This document shows positions 1 to 4,271 of a stretch of 9,233 nt of DNA, in pieces. Within the stretch, counting starts at the first letter, position 1, and each line of letters starts with the position of its first letter. Made by a program: the position numbers and the translations under genes. The notes under the pieces were generated by a model, which was given only the letters and a program-made list of their open reading frames with translations, was not told the DNA's origin and made no database searches. Source of the DNA: Maccoyibacter sp900556645 (GTDB taxonomy: Bacteria > Bacillota > Clostridia > Lachnospirales > Lachnospiraceae); NCBI GenBank assembly GCA_958349535.1, contig CATWDJ010000042.1:1-9233 (forward strand), written 5' to 3'.

Positions 1-239
1 GATTTAGAGGTTCAAAGAAATCTACTCCATATGCTGCACAGATGGCAGCAGAAACTGCTACAAAAGCAGCTCTTATTCATGGTTTAAAAACAGTTGACGT
101 AATGGTAAAAGGACCTGGTTCAGGAAGAGAAGCAGCAATCCGTGCATTACAGGCTTGCGGTCTGGAAGTTTTAAGCATCAAAGATGTAACTCCTGTACCA
201 CATAACGGATGTCGTCCACCAAAACGTAGAAGAGTTTAA
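1..239 (+). CDS. rpsK: 30S ribosomal protein uS11 (S11), 3' part
   Basis: This is the C-terminal part of ribosomal protein S11, a component of the 30S platform that contacts 16S rRNA near the E site. The reading frame is already open at the window edge: positions 1-2 finish a Gly codon and 78 codons follow to TAA at 237-239. The first visible residues (FRGSKKSTPYAAQ) precede the internal Met at 42, so 42 is not the start. Diagnostic S11 features are the YAAQMAAE segment, the GPGSGREAAIRAL motif and the terminal DVTPVPHNGCRPPKRRRV tail, which is nearly invariant in bacteria. About 50 N-terminal residues lie outside the window. It is followed after 18 bases by rpsD, the normal order of the alpha operon. 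Identification is certain; the start cannot be seen. Confidence 0.98.
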   Translation, partial: FRGSKKSTPYAAQMAAETATKAALIHGLKTVDVMVKGPGSGREAAIRALQACGLEVLSIKDVTPVPHNGCRPPKRRRV

Positions 240-257
240 TTAGGAGGTAGATCTAAG

Positions 258-851
258 ATGGCAGTAAATAGAACACCAGTCTTAAAAAGATGCAGATCCC
301 TTGGTTTGGATCCTGTATATTTAGGATATGACAAGAAATCCAATAGAGAGTTAAAAAGAGCAAACAAGAAGATGTCTGAGTACGGTCTTCAGTTAAGAGA
401 GAAACAGAAAGCAAAATTCATTTACGGTGTATTAGAGAAACCTTTCCGTAATTACTATGAAAAAGCTGATAGAATGAAAGGACTGACAGGTCCTAACTTA
501 ATGATTATTCTGGAGAGCAGACTGGACAACGTAATCTTCAGATTAGGATTCGCCAGAACCAGAAAAGAAGCAAGACAGATTGTAGACCATAAGCATGTAT
601 TAGTAAACGGCAAAGTGGTTAACATTCCTTCCTACTTAGTAAAAGCAGGAGATACCATCGAAATCAAAGAGAAATGCAAAGGATCTCAGAGATACAAAGA
701 TATCTTGGAAGTAACAGGCGGAAGATTAGTTCCTGAATGGCTAGACGTAGATCAGGAGAACTTAACAGGAACTGTAAAAGAGTTACCTTCCAGAGAGGTA
801 ATTGACGTACCTGTAGACGAGATGCTCATTGTCGAGTTATATTCTAAATAA
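258..851 (+). CDS. rpsD: 30S ribosomal protein uS4 (S4)
   Basis: Primary 16S rRNA-binding protein that nucleates assembly of the 30S body; in several bacteria S4 also represses its own operon at translation. The 197-residue product is the usual family length. Residues 1-85 form the helical N-terminal domain and about 88-150 the S4 RNA-binding fold, with the typical SRLDNVIFRLGFARTRKEAR segment (87-106) and HVLVNGKVVNIPSY (113-126). The start is fixed by a Shine-Dalgarno AGGAGG at 242-247, 10 bases upstream of ATG 258. The N-terminal region has only Cys12, not the four-cysteine zinc site of many S4 proteins, so this is the zinc-independent form. Neighbours are rpsK upstream and rpoA 39 bases downstream. 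Confidence 0.98.
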   Translation: MAVNRTPVLKRCRSLGLDPVYLGYDKKSNRELKRANKKMSEYGLQLREKQKAKFIYGVLEKPFRNYYEKADRMKGLTGPNLMIILESRLDNVIFRLGFARTRKEARQIVDHKHVLVNGKVVNIPSYLVKAGDTIEIKEKCKGSQRYKDILEVTGGRLVPEWLDVDQENLTGTVKELPSREVIDVPVDEMLIVELYSK

Positions 852-890
852 TATGTAACGCAATGATACCCAAAAAGGAGGGACTTTGTA

Positions 891-1850
891 GTGTTTGAGT
901 TCGAAAGACCAAAAATTGATATCGCTGAGATTTCAGAAGATAAAAAATACGGCAAATTTGTCGTAGAGCCTTTAGAGAGAGGTTATGGTACAACACTTGG
1001 AAACTCTTTAAGAAGAATTATGCTTTCTTCTTTACCGGGGGCTGCTGTAAGTCAGGTTAAGATTGACGGTGTGTTGCATGAGTTTTCTTCCATTCCGGGA
1101 GTAAAAGAAGATGTGACTGAAATCATCATGAATATCAAAAACCTTGCAATCAGAAACAACAGCTCAACCAACGAGGCAAAAGTTGCTTACATTGAATTTG
1201 AAGGCGAAGGCGTAGTAACAGCAGCAGATATCCAGAAAGATTCCGATATCGAAATCATGAATCCGGATTTAGTTATCGCACATTTAAATGGCGGACCGGA
1301 CTGCAAATTGTATATGGAGTTAACCATTACAAAGGGCAGAGGATATGTAAGTGCTGACAAGAATAAAAGTGAAGATGTACCGATTGGAGTCATTGCAATC
1401 GATTCAATCTACACACCGGTAGAGCGTGTGAACTTATCCGTAGAAAATACCCGTGTAGGTCAGATTACCGATTACGATAAGCTGACATTGGACGTATATA
1501 CTAACGGAACCTTAGAGCCGGATGAGGCAGTCAGCCTCGCAGCGAAGGTTTTAAGCGAGCATTTGAATTTATTCATTGATCTTTCCGAGAATGCTAAGAC
1601 AGCAGAGGTTATGGTTGAGAAGGAAGATGACGAGAAGGGCAAGGTTCTGGAAATGAACATTGACGAGTTAGAGTTATCTGTTCGTTCTTATAACTGTCTG
1701 AAGAGAGCCGGAATTAATACGGTTGAAGAACTGACCAACAGAACACCGGAAGATATGATGAAGGTTCGTAACTTAGGACGTAAGTCTTTAGAAGAAGTAT
1801 TAGCAAAATTAAAAGAGTTAGGCTTGCAGCTCAACCAGGGTGACGAGTAA
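891..1850 (+). CDS. rpoA: RNA polymerase alpha subunit
   Basis: Alpha subunit of DNA-directed RNA polymerase. Its N-terminal domain dimerises and scaffolds beta and beta-prime; its C-terminal domain binds UP elements and activators. The 319-residue length is normal. Residues 1-230 form the N-terminal domain, with GYGTTLGNSLRRIMLSS at 31-47 and the second dimer/insert region ending near SEHLNLFID (222-230). An acidic/lysine linker follows at about 231-255. The C-terminal domain spans 256-312, with SVRSYNCLKRAGI (263-275) holding the conserved DNA-binding Arg, and the helix-hairpin-helix KVRNLGRKSLEEV (291-303). The start is GTG at 891, supported by AAGGAGG at 875-881 with 9-base spacing and by the standard MFEFERPKI beginning. 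The 172-base structured gap after the stop is unusual for this operon. Confidence 0.98.
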   Translation: MFEFERPKIDIAEISEDKKYGKFVVEPLERGYGTTLGNSLRRIMLSSLPGAAVSQVKIDGVLHEFSSIPGVKEDVTEIIMNIKNLAIRNNSSTNEAKVAYIEFEGEGVVTAADIQKDSDIEIMNPDLVIAHLNGGPDCKLYMELTITKGRGYVSADKNKSEDVPIGVIAIDSIYTPVERVNLSVENTRVGQITDYDKLTLDVYTNGTLEPDEAVSLAAKVLSEHLNLFIDLSENAKTAEVMVEKEDDEKGKVLEMNIDELELSVRSYNCLKRAGINTVEELTNRTPEDMMKVRNLGRKSLEEVLAKLKELGLQLNQGDE

Positions 1851-1855
1851 ATTTT

Positions 1856-1877
1856 CATAGGGCTTTAAAGTCCTATG
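1856..1877 (+). other. Palindromic hairpin just after rpoA
   Basis: CATAGG at 1856-1861 pairs with CCTATG at 1872-1877. A G-U pair (1862/1871) and C-G (1863/1870) continue the stem into an A/T-rich CTTTAAAG apex. It begins 6 bases after the rpoA stop. No run of T follows, so it is not a standard terminator. It might protect the rpoA 3' end, be an RNase processing or pause site, or be part of the larger leader structure. Confidence 0.5.
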
Positions 1878-1891
1878 TCACCAAGGTTTTG

Positions 1892-1948
1892 ACTCATATA
1901 TGGCTGAACCGGTAAGACCACAAGGCACGGAGCGGTCATCTCATGAGT
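1892..1948 (+). repeat. Tandem hairpin element, copy 1
   Basis: Outer stem ACTCAT (1892-1897) pairs with ATGAGT (1943-1948). Inner stem TGA-CCG (1905-1907 and 1909-1911, with A1908 bulged) pairs with CGGTCA (1933-1938). The 21-base loop begins with the core at 1912-1930, which matches the core of copy 2 at 15 of 19 positions; the first nine bases, GTAAGACCA, are identical. The cores lie 61 bases apart. Stem sequences differ between copies while the loop is kept, which is what a structured RNA or a duplicated RNA domain would show. Confidence 0.55.
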
Positions 1949-1960
1949 GGCAATATAGTT

Positions 1961-2000
1961 AACATTCGGTAAGTAAGACCAAAGGGCGTGGCCGGATGTT
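1961..2000 (+). repeat. Tandem hairpin element, copy 2
   Basis: AACATTCGG (1961-1969) pairs with CCGGATGTT (1992-2000) over 9 bp with one T-G wobble. The 22-base loop consists of TAA plus the shared core (1973-1991). A flanking GTGG (1947-1950) can pair with CCAC (2001-2004), leaving ten unpaired bases (1951-1960) on one side. This clamp would compete with the outer stem of copy 1 at 1947-1948, so the two elements could be mutually exclusive or stacked. The element ends just before the rplQ ribosome binding site. Confidence 0.55.
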
Positions 2001-2008
2001 CCACAAAT

Positions 2009-2014
2009 GGAGGA
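2009..2014 (+). promoter_or_regulatory. Shine-Dalgarno site deciding the rplQ start
   Basis: GGAGGA lies 8 bases upstream of ATG 2023 and so selects that start. An earlier in-frame ATG at 1996 sits inside the right arm of hairpin copy 2, has no ribosome binding site, and would add nine residues that are not part of L17. Confidence 0.85.
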
Positions 2015-2022
2015 GAATTAAA

Positions 2023-2559
2023 ATGGCAAAATATCGTAAATTAGGAAGAACATCTGATCAGAGAAAAGCATTAATCAGAAACCAGGTAACAGCATTGTTA
2101 TACAATGGAAAAATCGTTACCACAGAAGCAAAAGCAAAAGAAGTTCGTAAAGTAGCAGAGGGATTAATCGCTTTAGCTGTAAAAGAGAAAGACAACTTTG
2201 AAGAGGTTACTGTAACTGCAAAGGTTGCCCGCAAGGACAAAGACGGTAAGAGAGTAAAAGAAGTAGTAGACGGAAAGAAAGTTACCGTATACGATGAAGT
2301 TGAGAAGACCATCAAAAAAGATATGCCTTCCCGTTTACATGCAAGAAGACAGATGTTAAAAGTTCTTTACCCTGTAAAAGAGGTTCCTGCTGAAGGAGCT
2401 CAGAGAAAGAAAAACACAAAGAACGTAGATTTATGTGAGAAATTATTCACAGAGATTGCACCAAAATATGCAGACCGCAACGGTGGTTACACAAGAATCA
2501 TCAAAATCGGACAGCGTAAAGGTGACGGAGCGTTAGAGGTTGTACTTGAGTTAGTATAA
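2023..2559 (+). CDS. rplQ: 50S ribosomal protein bL17 (L17), long form
   Basis: Ribosomal protein of the large subunit, located near the polypeptide exit tunnel. The 178-residue product starts with the conserved MAKYRKLGRTSDQRKALIRN and ends with YADRNGGYTRIIKIGQRKGDGALEVVLELV (149-178), both typical of L17. It is about 50-60 residues longer than Bacillus or E. coli L17. The extra sequence is mainly a charged stretch, residues 55-101, inserted before the conserved RLHARRQ motif (104-110); a few more residues lie around 117-133. The insert is Lys/Glu/Val-rich with no recognised domain, and the frame stays open and in phase, so it is a real lineage insertion rather than an error. Translation starts at 2023 behind GGAGGA. 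It is the last gene of the ribosomal operon, followed by a terminator. Confidence 0.97.
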   Translation: MAKYRKLGRTSDQRKALIRNQVTALLYNGKIVTTEAKAKEVRKVAEGLIALAVKEKDNFEEVTVTAKVARKDKDGKRVKEVVDGKKVTVYDEVEKTIKKDMPSRLHARRQMLKVLYPVKEVPAEGAQRKKNTKNVDLCEKLFTEIAPKYADRNGGYTRIIKIGQRKGDGALEVVLELV

Positions 2560-2576
2560 TAGAACGGAAATTATAG

Positions 2577-2626
2577 AAAAACCGCTGTAATCAGTAGTTG
2601 GAATGTACTGGTTATAGCGGTTTTTT
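2577..2626 (+). terminator. Strong, probably bidirectional, rho-independent terminator
   Basis: ACCGCTGTAATCAGTA (2581-2596) pairs with TACTGGTTATAGCGGT (2606-2621): 16 bp with only G-U wobbles and a 9-base loop (2597-2605). It is followed by T2621-T2626 and preceded by A2577-A2581, so it can act for rplQ on + and for the histidine kinase gene arriving on -. It starts 18 bases after the rplQ stop and ends about 32 bases before the kinase stop. No other terminator is visible in the convergent gap 2560-2657. Confidence 0.9.
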
Positions 2627-2657
2627 ATGCTTGAAAATCCGTTTTAGATAAATTCCA

Positions 2658-3557
2658 TCAGGCAAGAGACAGGGTGAAAATAAATTCCGTGCCAACCCCT
2701 TCGGTGCTGATGACATTAATATTTTCATCGTGAAGGTTTATAATTTCCTTTACAATGGCAAGACCAAGCCCGGTACCCTTGGTATCTTTTCCACGGGAGG
2801 AATCCATTTTGTAAAAACGATCCCATATCTTAGAGACCGAGTCTCTGGGAATGCCGATACCGAAATCCTTAATAGAAAAATAAACCTTACCGTTTCGGGT
2901 AGTGGTATCGATAAGGATAGAACCGTCGGTATTGGAAAATTTGATGGCATTGTCAATCAGATTATAAAGAACCTGTTGAATTTTTCCCATATCTGCATGA
3001 ACCATCAGTGGTTCATCCTCAAAAAGCAATTCCACGGAAACCTGTTTTTTCTCCAAAGCACCTTCAAAGGTGGTTAAAGTCTGATGTATAATATGATGAA
3101 AATCAAAATCCGTCAGGTCTAAAATCATATTCTTGGATTCGTATTTGTTCAGCTCTAAGAGACTCTCCGTCAGTTTGGTAAGACGCTCTGTTTCAAACAG
3201 GATAATGTTGAGATATTTCTCCTGCATTTCCACTGGAATAGTTCCATCCAGCATTGCATCCACATAACCCCGGATGGAGGTCAGCGGGGAACGAAAATCA
3301 TGGGAAACGTTGGATATAAAGGTTCGTTGTTTTCCCTCAATGGTTTCCAGCTTATCTGCCATATAATTCAAAGAGGCAGCAATATATTTCATTTCAATAT
3401 TATTTTCGTAAAGGGGAAGCTGTTCTTGATAATTACCATTTGCATATTCCTTTGCGGCATCTGAAAGCTTCTTTAAAGGACGTTGAAAACGAAAAACCAC
3501 AAATAGAATTAATGCAAGATAAAGAAGAAACAAAATCCCCCACATGAAATCACTCAT
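2658..3557 (-). CDS. HAMP-domain sensor histidine kinase lacking an extracellular sensor
   Basis: Membrane histidine kinase that should autophosphorylate on His and pass the phosphate to the regulator encoded just upstream. Its 299 residues contain one N-terminal membrane helix (about 5-23), a HAMP linker (about 24-75, with the conserved Pro27), a HisKA dimerisation domain with the phosphoacceptor His86 in SNVSHDFRSPL, and an ATP-binding domain. The latter has N-box Asn199/Asn203, G1 box DFGIGIP (231-237) and G2 box GTGLGLAIV (261-269). Typical members have two helices flanking a sensor domain, and these are absent. The start is fixed by an ATGA overlap with the regulator stop (3554-3557) and a GAGG just upstream, so the short N terminus looks genuine. 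The signal is unknown. It ends near the shared terminator. Confidence 0.93.
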   Translation of the reverse strand: MSDFMWGILFLLYLALILFVVFRFQRPLKKLSDAAKEYANGNYQEQLPLYENNIEMKYIAASLNYMADKLETIEGKQRTFISNVSHDFRSPLTSIRGYVDAMLDGTIPVEMQEKYLNIILFETERLTKLTESLLELNKYESKNMILDLTDFDFHHIIHQTLTTFEGALEKKQVSVELLFEDEPLMVHADMGKIQQVLYNLIDNAIKFSNTDGSILIDTTTRNGKVYFSIKDFGIGIPRDSVSKIWDRFYKMDSSRGKDTKGTGLGLAIVKEIINLHDENINVISTEGVGTEFIFTLSLA

Positions 3558-4255
3558 TTTTTAACCTCGAATTTGTAACCGATACCCCAGACCGTAGCAA
3601 TCCGCCATGAGGCATGGTCTTTAATTTTTTCACGGAGACGTTTTACATGGACGTCCACAGTACGGGTATCACCGATATATTCATAGCCCCAGATGTGGTC
3701 TAATAACTGTTCTCTGGTGAAAACCTGATTGGGAGAGGAAGCAAGGAAATAGAGAAGTTCCAGTTCCTTTGGGGGCATATCCAACTGTACATTCTGATAA
3801 AGAACAGAATAATTGGAAAGATTCACCACCAAATCGTCATAGGCAACACATTTCAAGTCCGGACGAGCGGCTGTAGGGGCAGGTGCCGGCTGATAACGCC
3901 GTAGCACAGCCTTAACCCTTGCCACCAGCTCCTTGGTGTCGAAAGGCTTTAGAAGATAATCATCTGCACCCAGTTCTAGTCCCAGAACCTTGTCAAAGAC
4001 TTCCCCTTTTGCGGAAAGCATAATAATCGGGGTGTTGGATTTGCCGCGAATCTCACGGCAAACCTGATAACCGTCAATGCCCGGAAGCATTAAATCCAGA
4101 ATAATCAAATTAGGCTGATAGGAGTCAAAGACTTCCAAAGCCATCTCGCCGTCATGCACCACCCGGGTGTCAAAACATTCTTTCGTAAGGTAGAGAGAAA
4201 TAAGCTCTGCGATGTTCACATCATCGTCTACAACTAAAATTTTTTGCTTATTCAT
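3554..4255 (-). CDS. OmpR/PhoB-family response regulator
   Basis: DNA-binding response regulator of 233 residues, the normal size, partner of the adjacent kinase. Receiver domain 1-120: acidic cluster Asp10-Asp12, phosphoacceptor Asp54 (IILDLMLPGIDG), Ser81 (MLSAK) and Lys103 (LLKPF). A Pro/Ala-rich linker (about 122-131) leads to a winged-helix DNA-binding domain (about 133-231) with PPKELELLYFL (161-171), REQLLDHIWG (181-190), the recognition-helix region TRTVDVHVKRLREKI and TVWGIGYKFE at the end. The start at 4255 is chosen because AGAAGG lies 7 bases upstream and MNKQKILVVDDD is the standard beginning; an in-frame ATG at 4315 would lie inside mutS2. It follows mutS2 by 16 bases and overlaps the kinase start by 4. 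The target genes cannot be told from the sequence. Confidence 0.95.
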   Translation of the reverse strand: MNKQKILVVDDDVNIAELISLYLTKECFDTRVVHDGEMALEVFDSYQPNLIILDLMLPGIDGYQVCREIRGKSNTPIIMLSAKGEVFDKVLGLELGADDYLLKPFDTKELVARVKAVLRRYQPAPAPTAARPDLKCVAYDDLVVNLSNYSVLYQNVQLDMPPKELELLYFLASSPNQVFTREQLLDHIWGYEYIGDTRTVDVHVKRLREKIKDHASWRIATVWGIGYKFEVKK

Positions 4256-4262
4256 AAATAAA

Positions 4263-4268
4263 CCTTCT
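4263..4268 (-). promoter_or_regulatory. Shine-Dalgarno site deciding the response regulator start
   Basis: On the minus strand AGAAGG lies 7 bases before ATG 4255, in the 16-base gap after the mutS2 stop (4272-4274). This supports the shorter N terminus and separate translation within one leftward transcript. Confidence 0.8.
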
Positions 4269-4271
4269 TTC

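Larger units (their letters stand above)
1851..2008 (+). promoter_or_regulatory. Structured rpoA-rplQ intergenic RNA, possible cis-regulatory leader of rplQ
   Basis: The gap between rpoA and rplQ holds no open reading frame I can support, but it is dense in self-complementary sequence. In order there is a palindromic hairpin (1856-1877), a bulged hairpin with an outer 6-bp clamp (1892-1948), and a 9-bp hairpin (1961-2000) that may be extended by a GTGG/CCAC clamp (1947-1950 with 2001-2004). The last two share a 19-base loop core. The structure ends 4 bases before the rplQ Shine-Dalgarno site, where it could affect translation or mRNA processing. There is no U-tract after any hairpin, so simple rho-independent termination is unlikely. 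I do not recognise it as any named riboswitch or ribosomal-protein leader. The structure is seen in the sequence; the regulatory role is inference. Confidence 0.5.

Noticed and set aside
1889..1917. Possible promoter in the rpoA-rplQ gap (TTGACT at 1889-1894)
   Set aside because: No acceptable -10 box lies 16-18 bases downstream, so a separate rplQ promoter cannot be supported.
1892..2000. CRISPR-like or integron attC-like repeats
   Set aside because: There are only two imperfect units, without spacers of a CRISPR pattern, and the attC core motifs are not present.
1996..2022. Longer rplQ beginning at ATG 1996
   Set aside because: The ATG lies inside the hairpin right arm, has no ribosome binding site, and adds nine residues not seen in L17; GGAGGA at 2009-2014 points to ATG 2023.
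2658..3557. Kinase as a pseudogene fragment
   Set aside because: The frame is intact, every catalytic box is present, and the start is coupled to the regulator by an ATGA overlap with a nearby ribosome binding site.
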